Assembly (NCBI RefSeq): GCF_022539315.1
Contig: NC_066317.1
Location: forward strand, 45,115,935-45,179,934
Reading direction: 5' to 3'
Length of the DNA: 64,000 nt
From: Serinus canaria
Taxonomy: Eukaryota; Chordata; Aves; Passeriformes; Fringillidae
This document shows, piece after piece, positions 24,200-36,344 of the stretch. The notes beneath the pieces were generated by a model. It was given only the letters and a program-made list of their open reading frames with translations. It was not told the origin of the DNA and did no database searches. The position numbers were made by a program, and so were the translations under genes. The first letter of the stretch is position 1; each line of letters opens with the position of its first letter.

Positions 24200-24733
24200 C
24201 TTCTAGTATGGCGTATTTTTGTATCAGGGATCACTGCAGAAATGTCTTGCTGTCTCTCACTTCCTCAGACCATAAGTTCCATCTCCTTTATTTCTACAGC
24301 TTTCTCCTTCTCTGCATTTAGAGCCCCTTCAAAACTTTATTCTGTGCAACTCTGGTATTTGATACATATAAGCCAGAGCTGCATGTCATTGCTTTCTTAA
24401 ATCCCTAGTGTTCCCATATTTTTATTTCCACTTGCTTAAGACTATTGCCAATGTTCATTAATTCAGTACCTGTTATGTCATCTTTATTTTGGAAACTTAA
24501 GAACCCTTATTACACTCATCTTCCTCAGCTACAAATTGCTAAAAGTGGGATTATATTAATTCATTCATGTACCAAAATGTAGCTCTTCACAAAGCTCATT
24601 AAAATCTGCTTTCTTGAAAGTTAAGCACCTCATTCCCACCAAATGCCAATGTGCATTTTCTTGCAGTCATGGCAGTGATGTCTTTTGGTAATCTTCAAAA
24701 AGGGAAAAAGAGCCCACGGTTTCTGCATGTTCA

Positions 24734-25008
24734 ATCACAGAATGTGCTGAGCTGGAAGTGAGAATCATCAAATCCAACTCCTGGCCCTGCACAGGACCAT
24801 CCCCAAGGGTCACACCCGGTGCCTGAGAGCACTGTCCAAATCCTTCTTGAACTCTGTCAGGCTGGTGCTGTGACCACTTCCCTGGAGCCTGTTCCAGTGC
24901 CCAAACGTGCTCTGGGTGAAGAACCTTTTCCTGATATCCAAACTAAACCTCCCCTGACTCAACTTCAGGCTGAACCCTTGGGTTCTGTCACTGGTCATCA
25001 GAGAGAAG
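24734..25008 (-). mobile_element. CR1 LINE 3' fragment, antisense
   Basis: The plus-strand text starts TCACAGAATGTGCTGAGCTG and runs through CCTTCTTGAACTCTGTCAGG, ACTTCCCTGGAGCCTGTTCC and a CTTTTCCTGATATCCAAACT block to ACTTCAGGCTGAACCCTTGG. This order belongs to the CR1 3' region with the ORF2 C-terminus. The family type with 'ccctgcacaggaccatccccaagggtcac' differs from the copy at 20380-20710, so these are different CR1 subfamilies. It is 5'-truncated near 25008. Confidence 0.93.
24810..24998 (-). pseudogene. CR1 ORF2 C-terminal fragment
   Basis: This is an open minus-strand stretch of about 62 codons. It contains LSQGRFSLDIRKRFFTQ and then GHWNRLQGSG, which correspond to the end of the CR1 ORF2 polyprotein, past the reverse-transcriptase domain. 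It begins without an authentic start because the element is truncated, and it lacks all catalytic regions. It is a dead remnant, not a gene, but its frame is still open to the natural C-terminus. Confidence 0.9.
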
Positions 25009-28000
25009 TAAAGGTACTAAACTGTCAATAACTGTCTAAAACGACAACTAATCTAGAAAAGTTTTCAAACTTTGTGGAAATTCAACACCTCCAAAGATAT
25101 TTTGGCTCTATTTAGTGGATATCCAGGCTATAATAAAACACTGCATGCTGGGCACCAAAAACTTGAAAAATTTAAGTTAGTCATACCTCTCACCTTTAAA
25201 GTATATGTTGAAAAAAGTTGAAATTAACACAAACATCAACTATCAGAAAATATTTTGTGCTAAAAAAAAATTAAAATGAGCTTATTAAAACATGCAAATA
25301 TTTCAGTCTGAATTGTTGAAAAAGGCAGTGTTGGCCATGAGGTCAACAACTGATAATTATGACAGAAAGAACCTTCCTGTTTGTTGGCAGATGTTAGGTT
25401 GCAGCTATTGCTCTACCCTGAAGACATTTACTAGTCTGAAAGGTCTTGTGTAGTTTGAAAATGAAAATATAAGTATATCAAATCCACTGTTTTGTTTTGA
25501 GTACAGGAATACTATCATCTACTGATGCAGAGAATGCCAGCTCTGTTTTTTGTATCTGATTGCTACATGGGGAACAGCACCTGGAGTCAGGCTCTCCCGT
25601 AAAAAGAATGCATGTTTTTTGTGATTTTGCTTGCATATGCTAATTATTTGCTTTGGTGTGCATGTTATTATTTCTTAGCAAGAAGATCAAAAGGGCATTT
25701 TGCCCTGGAAATTGCTAAAAGAAAAGTGTGGGGGTACCTTTGTAAAGTCCAGAGTGAACTGAGATTCCATTTCTCTACAGCTCCCACTTATGCATATTCA
25801 AATCCTCTGCTCTTCAAGGTCAGTTGAGTCAGGTCAGAGCCAATTCAAAGAGCTGTGTGGTTTGTAGTTTGAGCATCTTACTAGTTTCAGCCTTCTGTCT
25901 TAGATCTCCAGTAGCTTGTTTAATGCCTCTCTGACAGTTTGTATCATCTAAAAAATCTTGCTTACCATGTGTTCTAAGCAGCTAGGTATGTTTGTTTGTG
26001 CAGGCTTTACTGACTCTTTTGTGCCTTCTCAAATTTCCAGGATGGTCTCAGTATAAGGTTTTTTAGATACTGGAAATATTTGGTGTTCATTGTATTTACA
26101 TTTCCAAAAACATTTCTGTGCTGTTTTCTCTTCATTATGTAGAAAGTTGGTGGACAATGCATTAGGCATGGTCTTATGCTCTGCTATGCTCTTATGTTTA
26201 CAGATGTAATTAAACTGAAAAGAGGGGCTACAGTTTTGCTCACCTAACAGAATGACAACAGCAGTAGGTAGTTACTGATCTTGGGACTTGACTTGTAGAC
26301 AGTTTTTGTTAAGTCCCAAAGCACACGCTCTTGATGCTGGGTAAGTAGTAAGTAATGATGATGAGCTTTCAAGTGAAGAGCACAATTTCCATTTGTCTTT
26401 GGAGCTGTCATCATGGTATCTGAGGGGCTTGAAGTTGTTAACCCCTCAGGTAGATGGATATATCAATCTGGAACAACTGGCAAATTCTTAACAGGAATGA
26501 ACTGGGGTAGTTCCATATAAGTATGAGCATCTGTGTTGTTTTAATCCAGCTGAGAATTTGTCCCATAATTTTCATAACCTTTGTGAGTCTGTCTATGGTA
26601 ACCATCCTTAGAGAATGCTGCCATCCACCATGACCTAAAAAGCACATTCAGTCTCAGTTTAGGGGCTCCATTTTTGTTGGGTTTTTTTTAGAAGAATTAC
26701 TGAGATAGAGAATTCTCGTGAGAGAATTCCCCTCCTAATGAGAAAACCAAATCTCTATTCCCTACCGTAGGGGATGCTCTAGCAGGAGGAGATGGCTATC
26801 TCCAACTTGAAATGAAAGGTTTCAGATATCCCACCTGTGTCAGACACACATAATTTTGTTAGTCCTGCTCCATAATGTTATATTTATTGGCAAAAAGGAA
26901 AGACTAGCAACTTTGTAGGAATTTTCCATCCTTCAGGTTTGTAATTTTGTGCTTCTGCCTTACATATATATATATATATATTCATGTGCATGTAAATCAG
27001 TGTCTGTTTGTTGGTTTGTTGGGTTTTTTTCCCTGACCATAGCTTTTGGTGCAACAAGAAAAAAAAAATCTGTCTGCACCACAAAATTCTCCTAATGAAC
27101 AATGGAAAAACACTGAATACAGTTTTGCTCCATAGCTCTTAAGAAGTAGAAACAAAGGCAAAAACATGAGGAGAAGTGACTGTATTCAATTAGGGTGCTT
27201 TTTGCATCACCTTTCATCTTCCTACTTAATGCACTGCTCTGGTAATGGGAGATTCTTAAGAGAAACAAGCTGGGGCACACCTAATTTAATGAAGCATCCA
27301 ATAGCTGCTAAAAGGGGCCAAAGTTTTTAGCATTTCTATGTCAACTTGTTCTCCTGACACCATTTTCTATATACCAACAGTTGTGAAAAGGTTCCTTGGA
27401 GAGCTGTGTTATGGTAATCTGCCAGAGTTTTATACCAGAAAGTCTTCCTTGAAAAAATAAGGAGTTGTCAGTTTCCCTTGTACTACTTTCCTTTGTACTA
27501 CATCAGCCTTTTGCATGATGCCAGGGTGGGAAAAAGGATCTCATCCTCTGTTTCATGCCTTTATTTAATATGCTGACCTATTCATATAATCATCAATACC
27601 TTTGGATAAATGCATTCATGATTTCTAGATGCAGGACTTTGATTCTTATCTTCCAGCCTTGTATCTCGAAACTCTGTATAAAGATTGATCAATGTTTTCA
27701 TCCCCATCGTTGTGGATGTGAAAACAGAGACTGTGAAACATTCAGGATAACAAAGGGTAGGGCCATGATATGGTTAGAAACAAGAGTTTCCTGTCTCTGT
27801 CTAATTTTTTGAGCTATGATTGTTTTCTTTCCTTCCAGAAGCATCTTCCATGATCATATTTCTCTCCCATTCTCTTAATATATAAAGAGATTAATTAAAA
27901 TAATTTTAATTTTAATTATTTTTCAAACTCAAGTGGGTTATTGTGGGCAGCTGAAATTGAAACAGGCAAGACAAGCATCCTTGCTGTACCTCATGCTTAT

Positions 28001-28589
28001 CAACATGTCAGGTTGGACCAAGAACATTCTGTAAATGTTATTCTGTGTTGCAACAAATCCCCTAGCTAGATTACAGCACTGACAAATTTTTACCAGATTT
28101 TTACTGCCAAGTTCACTGGGAGCACATCTGGAACTATTCGACATTGTCGCATCTGGCAGATCATGTTCCTTTTCCATTTAGGGCAGGTTGGTCATCACTG
28201 GGGAGAATTCCTAGCTGCAATCCTGTCCTTTCCCACCCATAACTGAAAGGGGTGCCCTGAGTTCATTGTTCTGCTCTGTTTGACACAGTTAGGATCTATG
28301 ACCTGAATTAAGGAGGCACAGAATCAGCATTTGCATACTGATACATCTATTAGAGTTTATTGGGTAAGGTATTTATATGTACATATGTGTCCAGAGGGAG
28401 AGACAATCGTGCTCCCAAGTCCCAGGTCTTATGCACTACAGGAGATGGAGTCTGACAGGATCCTGAAACATCCCTCACTGCATCTACTAACCCTGAGCAG
28501 GCCCAGTTCTATACCCTTCTTACTAGATGTTTCTCAGAACAGTTCTTAAAAATTGCCATGAACAGTCCTAAAACTTCCAAAATTTTCGC
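25009..28589. other. Non-coding unique sequence, no gene seen
   Basis: No gene recognised. Contains a TA microsatellite (26962-26981) and an AT-rich patch near 27875-27925. Frames such as 25612-25827 (+) and 27555-27812 (+) are short, with no recognisable domain. Confidence 0.68.
26962..26981. repeat. (AT)n microsatellite
   Basis: About nine AT units between TTAC and TTCATG form a simple repeat. Confidence 0.88.
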
Positions 28590-28930
28590 AGAGAATTAAG
28601 TAAAGTTTCTCCTAACATCCTGTACCTTAAATCTTCCTGCAACTTAACTCCAGCCTCACTGGCCATAGAAAAGTCTGCTAGGTAAAGCATGACTAAGAAA
28701 AGTATTTGAAAAATGTTCCCCTGTTCCTTCCTGTATTCTCTGCCCCAGACTAAACAAACCAAGGTCTCTTATTCTTGGTTTTGCTGGCTGTGTGACGATT
28801 TTGGGCACTTTGCTCTGGGCTGTCTCCAGGTTTTCCTTGTTCTTCCTCAAGTGCAATGGTCACAATGAGGAGCAGTACTGCAAGAGTCATCTCTGCAAAG
28901 CAGAAGGCTGGATTATTTCTTGTTTCTCGC
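28590..28930 (-). pseudogene. CR1-like ORF2 fragment: C-terminal region
   Basis: One minus-strand frame holds LRKNKENLETAQSKV, then KPRIRDLGLFSLGQRIQ. This matches the CR1 block usually containing an LE-RVQ motif followed by LRELGLFSL. A second frame holds EAGVKLQEDLRYRMLGETLL, matching the final GxGLKLxQGRFRLDIRK region. The frame switch and stops show that it is dead. At the high-coordinate edge the text parallels the CR1 LEYC-FWAP segment at nucleotide level. Confidence 0.75.
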
Positions 28931-29009
28931 ACACAATACTTGTCTGTAATTCCTAGCATGGGATTGTTCCTTCTGCCATGGTGCCTCACTGTTTGCAAGA
29001 GTGGATCGT

Positions 29010-29157
29010 TCCAGGCACTATACTTGCCTCCTTCTGGCCTTTTGAAACTTCAGCCATTGCCTGTACCTCCTCAAATAAAGCCTGTAATGGGTCTGAGATT
29101 AGTTCACTGACTTCTTGAAATTCTCTCAGGTGCAATTCATCTGGCCCAGCTGACATG
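29010..29157 (-). pseudogene. CR1-like ORF2 fragment: start of reverse transcriptase
   Basis: The minus-strand frame from about 29157 reads MSAGPDELHLREFQEVSELI and then SDPLQALFE. It corresponds to the conserved CR1 reverse-transcriptase entry segment K-S-x-GPD-x-(M/L)-HPRVLREL, which ends in an IFE motif. It stays open to a TGA near 29010. The catalytic motifs downstream are absent. Confidence 0.75.
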
Positions 29158-29721
29158 AAAATGTCCCACCTTATCTAGTCTGGTTTTCCTCTAGTCTATC
29201 CATGATTATTCTAATCACCTGATTATGCTATCTTTCCTAGCAAAGTCTGCAGCAAGGAGGCATCAAACCTATTAACCTTCACAGTAATAACTGTGGATAT
29301 ATTTGCCTTGCATTCAATAATGGTATCTTCAATTTTTGTTGTTATCTCTCTGAAATTTCTTCCTTCCTTTCCTGTTTTCTTTTTTCTTTCTTCAAGTGTT
29401 TTCTTGCCATCCCTCTCAGGGGACATTAAAAGCACCTTTGTTCATTCTGATTTTGCCCTTGAGTGCCTTCATCTGTAGTGGTCTGAGCTGAGTTGCACTT
29501 CCCATGACTTCCTATTTCTGAAGTCAGCAAAGTCCTTATGATTTAGCCACGAGGATATCCCTCTGTTTCTCTAGGTTTTCAGCCTCATAGGTGAAATTTA
29601 TGCTTATGTCTGATTTGTGTCCTTTAGGAAAGAGTCACTTTCATGGAGTCTTTTTACCTTGTAGTTTTGATTTGGCTGTAGTCTTGTATACAAAGTTGCT
29701 TCATTCTTTCAGCCTGATTTC

Positions 29722-30093
29722 TTAAACATAGAAAACTTTTTGTGTTCCTGTTCTTCCTTTTCCCATGCTGAGCCAGGTGAACGCAGTCCTTTCAAGTTTT
29801 TTGCTAGTGTAATTGCTGCCTACAATCTCAGTAAGTTTCCTGTTGTTCATAAAAATTAAATTTAGAAAAGTCCTGCCTCTAATGACTTCTTCTATTACCT
29901 GTATGAAAAAAAAGTGATCAGCTGTACATTTAAGGACTTTACTGATTGGAGTACAGGAGCTAAAGGTGACATAGCTAATTACAAACTCGCAATATATACT
30001 TGAAAAATAACTTTTGTGCCTTGCACAATCAGTGAAAAACGCTACAAAATCTCCAGGGGCATGCTTGTATTTGTAGTGAAACTTCAAATGCAC
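29722..30093 (-). pseudogene. CR1-like ORF2 fragment: endonuclease C-terminal end
   Basis: This is a 123-codon open frame on the minus strand. Residues 62-84 contain IQVIEEVIRGRTFLNLIFMN, which matches the CR1-clade segment after the apurinic-like endonuclease domain, usually of the form VxEPTRGxxLLDLxLTN. Residues 1-58 are not recognisable and may be non-coding or frame-shifted. The frame is unusually long for such an old relic but has no start of its own. Similarity is judged by eye; a protein search against CR1, L2 and L3 families would decide it. Confidence 0.68.
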
Positions 30094-30825
30094 ATTTGAT
30101 TATGAGATAGCTTAGCATATCCAAGCTGTAGGTGATAAAGTCTGCCTGGAGTGATAAAGTCTGTCTACAAGGAGTGTCACAAGTTTTCTGAGACAAGATG
30201 GGAAAGTGCAGGACAGAGCTTTGGACTGCACAACCTTCTTTCACAAATATATTTATTTAACCTGCCTGGTGGATGAAACAGTCCTAGCAACAGTCAGGTC
30301 TACCTGGCCAAGTGCTTTGCATCATAGCTTGTAATGTCTTGCTGTGATACTGTGTGGTGACACTGGACAGACAAGGTGCCTGTGCACCATCCTACAAGGC
30401 TCTGACATCTACTGCAGTGAGTCAGTCTGAGATGCATAAGAATTACAGATGTTTGCCAAGAATGCTGACTTGTGGATCTGTGAGCATTGGTAAATCAGTG
30501 CTTTACAGAAAAGTGAACTCCTAACCACAGGTGATCAACAACTTACTAGTGGCAGGGAGCCAGTAGCAGCAGTTCTGTAAAGAAGTCTGTTGCAATAGGC
30601 TGTATAGAAATGCTAAATGTGGAGTATGGAGGCTGATACAATCTTTTGAGTGCATATTTTAGGTAAGCTTTCTTTGTGTAGACTTTTAACCACCAAGATG
30701 AAAGATTACAGAAAATAAGGTGTTTGATTTATAGTTTTCTTTTGAACTACAAGATTATGCTACATTATTTTCACTCTGTGGATGGTTTGGTGGCAAGTCT
30801 TGGATACAAGGTGCTGTATTGGTTA

Positions 30826-30980
30826 CATACATATTTATTATGTGTGTATATACATTTTTAATATATACACATATTATATATACACACACATTAATATATA
30901 TGCATTTATATAAATATATATATACATTCTTTTATATCTATATGTATATGTACATATATGTATATATATACACATTTATT
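30826..30980. repeat. Compound TA/CA/TG microsatellite
   Basis: About 150 bases made almost wholly of TA steps mixed with CA and TG, for example TATATACACACACA and TATGTATATGTACATATATG. It is a compound, interrupted simple repeat, prone to length change and to assembly error. Confidence 0.9.
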
Positions 30981-33900
30981 TATTCACAATAATGAAAATA
31001 TTCCTTCCCCAACCATAAAGAAATAGTTGGCCATTTTTAGTTAAACTTTGTCATTACCTAGTAAACAACTCTCTTAACCAAAAGAAAATACCATTCCCCA
31101 GTGTGTCTTTGCCATGTAAGCACTGGGACTTACTGCCTACTGTCTTACTGCCTGGGTCTGACACTTCTTTTCTTTGCCATGAAGTAAAAATCAACAGGGA
31201 AATTCTGCTAATTGCTCTGGTATACATTTTCAAGGATGAAAAAGAACTGCACATTTATTTCTTCTTTGCATCATCCAGACCCAGCAGCAATTTTCTGACC
31301 ACAAGAAGGGTGTATTCTGGTATTATCCAATTTTAGAAAGAAGGGTACTTCTGCTAATTGCTTCTGTAAGAGTTTTGAACATCTGAGCACCAGAAGAAAC
31401 TACAGCTGAGAGCCAATGTTGCATGATAATGCTGGAAATGCTCTTCTGGGTTCAATGAGTGTTCCTACTCTGAAAATTCAGAAAATAATTAGCAAAAGCT
31501 TGCAAAATGAGGGAGATATATTTGCATGCATATCTGAAACCCTGATGATTTGCAAATTGGAAAAAAAGGAAATTTTAATCACTGTATGCTAACCTGAAAG
31601 AACTTAAATCATGGTTCCCATGTATTGTTTTCATTATGGTGGCCTTTTTTTCTTCTTTATCTGTGCTTTGAAAAGAAGTTGGGGGAAAGAAGCAAATATG
31701 TGACAAGCAGCATATGCAAACTGTAAGGTGGAAGTGGTAAAGGAGTAAGACCACATTTGGAAGAGACAGATGGTGCTTTTTCTTGATCATATGGTAGCAC
31801 TGGCATTAGAAATGTTTTGGAATTAGAGAAGTGGAGAGGCCAGACACGTTTCCTAAATGCAGGATGATTTATTTGTAGAACATGCAGAAATGCAGGGAAC
31901 AAAAACATTAAACAACCCTTGGAGATGTGCATGAACATGATACATTTATTTGTGGTTTGCTTTGAACTCCTGGCCACTGACATGGGATCTATGATCATGT
32001 AGTTTTGCTTTGGCTGATAACATGGCCCAGCATTTCTTGTCCCCATTGCCAGCTTCTCCTTCTCTGGTGCCTGCTTAGCTCTTGCTGCAACGTGCCTTCT
32101 TCAGACCCCATTTAGCCAAAATTGTCTTATATCTACCCACAGTTATGTCTATTCTGGTTGTTTCTAGGTTAACCTTCAGTCAGCTGGACATCTGATTAAC
32201 AGATGCAACCATGGGCCTGATTTGGCAAAAGTCTGGTTGTTGGGCTCTTTTATTGCAATGCTAGAAGGTATTCAGATGTCCTCTGTCAGCAGGAATGGTG
32301 CAGTACAGGCATTTAAAGTGGATAAAAACTCATTGTGTTCTGGGGAGATATTTTTTATGTATATATGTAATGAAAAGGATGATTTCTAAAAATCAATTGA
32401 TAGAGGAAATAACTTTCTGCAACTGTATATGTTTATAATTCCTTGAGCAGCATCTCAGGTCTCTTACTTCTGAAAATATGTAATCAACAGGACTTTCTGA
32501 AAAATAGTGTAGCAATAGAATAATTAAACCTTTTAATTAACATTTGTTTGATTGTGTTGTGCGGTTTTTAGGAAACTTTCTATTTCTTTTTGTAGATTTA
32601 ACAGTAAATCTTAGGTATTTTTAACAACTGAGCATCTGAATAAATAGAACAATATTTTCATAGCATATTTGGAAGATCTATAATGTGCAAAAACCTTTCT
32701 AGAATGTGGTAAACAAATGCTTAAATACAATTTAAGGGTTAAAAAGGGGGAAAAAAGGAAAATAAAGTTTTCAAGCCAAACCTGTATGGAAATAGCAGAA
32801 GGTACTTTTGAAAATCCACTTGTCACCTTTTTTTGTCCTGCAAAGATGATAAAACTAATTGCATTTCACACACTAATGGAAGGAAACAAAGTAGAACTTT
32901 CAGCTGACAGGATGAGAAAAATTTTGCTAAAGCTTCAGTAGAAAGGGCAGAATCTAAAGCCTAACAGGGTCAGGATTTTAAACTAAATCTGTTTGAAAAC
33001 AATGTAGTCCTGCTCACAGATATCTGAAATCTCAACAAAAGATGGAATAGTCAGTGTTTTTTACTTTCATAGCATAAAAAAATATTGAAATTCAAGGCAT
33101 TTCTTGACAACAAAACATTTCTTGTTTTGTTGACTAAGGGAGAATATGTTTATTTGTACTAAATATGAATTATTGAGAGTTTTGAGAGGAGAATTATGAA
33201 GACAAAATACTTTGGAAAACTTCCACTCATTATGAATGTTGCAAAAGAATGGATGCTGATTAAATGTTCCTCTATAGCCTCCTGTGATTGTATTCATTGA
33301 GAAGACATTTAAAGAGTAATTTTGACACCTTCTGCATCATTCTTCCTTGGCACCACTCAGACTTACCAGGGCAGGACCCACTCATCCTGGAGAGCCACAC
33401 TGCAGTCGTGAGAATGATATTGAAGGATGTGAATGGTTGAAAAGAACTTCTTAGGCCCCACAAATTCTAGTCAAGGGTTGGTATTGGGATAAAAAGTCAC
33501 ACATCTCCTGCCAAGATTTGACGTTTGAAAAGATCACCTGGTGTCAAAGCTTGTGAAGACAGCTTGTCCCTGGCTGTTAGTACTACTGAAATGTATAGTT
33601 TGTGTACATTTATAATTACATTAAACTTTATTTTCAGATGGGCATGAGAGCAGTTGACCACATATGGTCAGATGTCTTCTGAGTCCCTCACTTAAGTCTA
33701 GGCTTGTCCTTAATTAAGAGTTAACTTCAGTTGAGGTTCAATGATTTCAAATAGTAGGAACCCATGCCCTACCTGCAGATTCCCTGAGGGCTGTGGTGAT
33801 GCCTGTCCCTAACTCACCCCAGACCTGTCTCCTGACTCAGCCCATTCTCAAGGCAATTCACCATCGTGTTGGCTCATCCTTACTTCTCAATGGTAAAAAC

Positions 33901-34419
33901 ACATTTCCATCTTTCCTAGATTTCCTGCAGCTGGCAGGCCTTCCATTTGTTTTTGCAGCCCCAGCATGAGATGATTTTATATTCAGCAGTGCATTGGCAG
34001 CACTATTGGCTGGACAAAGTCTCTGTGATCTTCCTTCCAGTGACACACTGGATGAGTGCTGGAAAATTAATCCACGTACCTGAACTGGAAATGCTTTGTT
34101 TCATTGACCTGCTCCATGGTACTTGTAAAGCAGTTTGTTAGAAGATTATGTTTAAATTACAGGAGGTAAGCTTAGAGACAGCCTTTATTCAAAGAGAGAT
34201 GTATCATTTTGATCACAGTGTGAAATTGTACAATAGCTGACCAGGCAGGCATAGATAGCAGTGGGGGAAGGGGGAAATCAAAAGGCATATCCAGATTCAA
34301 CACTGAGGCTGTGCCAAGCATAACTTTATTGAGACCTGTAGGAAGAGAGAATTGTGTGGGGTAATGAAGATCAACCCTCCTTCCTTTATTCCAGGAGTGG
34401 GGAATGTTTCAGACAAGCA

Positions 34420-34440
34420 TTTCACTTTCTCAAAGTGAAA
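34420..34440. repeat. 9-bp inverted repeat, 3-nt loop
   Basis: The arms TTTCACTTT (34420-34428) and AAAGTGAAA (34432-34440) match exactly around CTC. The CACTT and AAGTG cores also resemble NKX2-type half-sites, but nothing else supports a regulatory role. Confidence 0.85.
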
Positions 34441-35066
34441 ATATTGCTGACTCCACAGTACCCTCCTACCTTTGACTCAGGTACTTGAGTTTCTATGCAT
34501 TGGAGACTTTTCAGGATATGTTACTTAGCAGCTGAAATCATGGAGATTTTAGTTTACAAATTTATACAGATTCAGACTCTTAGTTTGCAGAAGACTGACC
34601 AAAAAGATACCTCAAAATGGGTCCTTGGAGTTCTGAAGTTTATTTTTGTTTCTGCACAGCTGGTGTACATGTGTTTCTGTAAAACCACATGTTTAAAGTC
34701 TTATGAAACACTTAAAAATACACTGCACATACTAAGGACTTGCTTAGGAGGTCTTAGTATCTTTATTCATTCAGAAACTAAAAATATTATGTTACTTAAT
34801 TTTTCATAATAGGTTGACCCAGATTTATTGGATTTTATTACTGAAAAGCAGTTAAGTAATACTAAAAAAGAGTTTATATGTACTAGACTACAATTTGTAT
34901 CCCTTCAAGGTTTAGAACAATGAGCCTTGTGTTGTAGAGGTTATTTTGTTTTCTGGAAGGCCTAGGAGCAGCAATTGAAATCCTGAATCCGCTGAAGCTG
35001 ATGGCAAATTCTTGGGAACCAAATTTCTTAGGACTAAAATTTTTTTATTCCATGCCTGTATGATGT

Positions 35067-35101
35067 GCTGCAGTCAGTCATCAGCTTTGACTGACTGCAG
35101 C
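35067..35101. repeat. 14-bp inverted repeat, 7-nt loop
   Basis: The arms GCTGCAGTCAGTCA (35067-35080) and TGACTGACTGCAGC (35088-35101) are exact reverse complements around TCAGCTT. No associated element is visible. Confidence 0.93.
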
Positions 35102-36320
35102 GAGTTGGAATAGCATTCGTAGCAGAAACTTTGGTAGTCACATGACTACATTAGCAGGTCATGAAGCTTGAAATCCTAAAAGGAAAGGAAAAAACAATCA
35201 ACTGAAAATGTAAACAGTTATTAGCAAAGACTGCTGCACACAGGCTTGGGGAGTGAAGATGTAACTACCTGGGTGTTGCCCAACAGTGGGTGCTTTAGCA
35301 TAATTGCCTTCAAATAAGTTTTGACTGAAGCTCATGTGTGGTGTATGTGGTCCATGCAGTCCTACTCTGTGAATAAGGATTTTTTTGTGTGTGTGGGCAT
35401 TTCAAAATGCTTAGGATGAGACTTGCCCTACTTCTGAAGCTGTCTGCTAGCTATTTCTCATGACAGTTTACCCAGTCAGTTTTGGTATCTCAGAGGTAAG
35501 CCCTAGTGTATTCCTTTCAATGCAGAACTGCGTGTGTTGGTAATGCTAAGCTAAGCAGTCCGTGGTCTGCAGTTAAATGTAAGCCAAATCTTGTAGCAAG
35601 GCTGGTTTGGAGAAATCAACAATAATTTGGAGTAATTCACATCAAGAGTTGTCTTTCATTAATTAAACAGCTTGATTACTGATGCTCTGATGTATTGCAC
35701 ACCAGCTTATCCATTAGTAAAGGCTCCCCATAGCATCTTTGCCTTTTGCTTCACTGCTCATTAGGCACCATTTCTAGGGGAGCTTAGGCAGTCACAGACT
35801 CCTAAGGCCCCAAGATACTGTGAGAAGGGGACTGTCTCCCCTCTCAGTAAATGCCAGCCTTGCACAGCTACTGCAATCAACTTCCAGCTGACATACCAGG
35901 GGCCAGATCTGCTCATTGATCTCAGCTGTCTTGCTCTGTTCCATAGATCCCCTGATGATTTACTAACTGTAAACTTTTCTTATTTGGGGGTGCACACCAT
36001 CTTTGCTTTGATAGAGCAATGAATATGTACATAAAAATATATGTATGCCTATTACTGTATTACTGTATATCTTCAAACCATGGAAATACCTCACATGACA
36101 TTTATAGTCATGTATAAAGTAAGGAAAGTTTACAGATTATTAAAAAATTAAAAAGGACTTCAGAGGTTGCAGGAATGATGGAGCACTCCTCAAATAAAGG
36201 ATTACAGTAAATCTTACATTCACATATAACCACCCTTGAAAGTAATCCGAGCATTCAAACAGAAGCAGCCTTACCTCCTTTTCTTAACAGCATGAAGTAA
36301 GAATGTGGGGGGAAAGCAAC

Positions 36321-36344
36321 ATTATGATAGCTAACTATCATAAT
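36321..36344. repeat. 10-bp inverted repeat, 4-nt loop
   Basis: The arms ATTATGATAG (36321-36330) and CTATCATAAT (36335-36344) match exactly around CTAA. Confidence 0.9.

Larger units (their letters stand above)
20711..24733. other. Non-coding unique sequence, no gene seen
   Basis: No gene recognised. The interval contains a 28-bp tandem duplication (23083-23138) and a hairpin (24167-24199), listed separately. The remainder is AT-rich unique sequence with short featureless frames, for example at 21271-21495 and 22484-22711 on the minus strand. Confidence 0.68.
28590..29925 (-). mobile_element. Ancient CR1-type LINE relic, antisense, internally deleted
   Basis: Reading the minus strand from high to low coordinates gives pieces of a CR1-like ORF2 in the right order. 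First come the end of the endonuclease domain (about 29763-29919) and a poorly conserved linker. The start of the reverse transcriptase, with SAGPDELHLREFQ near 29115-29155, follows. Next are the late ORF2 block with DLGLFSLGQR near 28750 and the final EAGVKLQEDLRYRMLGE region near 28600-28670. The reverse-transcriptase core with its FADD motif, expected between the 29.1-kb and 28.9-kb pieces, is missing. Divergence is much higher than in the other CR1 copies, so this is an old insertion. The 5' boundary is uncertain and may reach about 30.1 kb. Confidence 0.8.

Noticed and set aside
31657..32046. 129-codon minus-strand frame
   Set aside because: Composition varies along its length, there are no known motifs and no CR1 similarity. 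Treated as chance.
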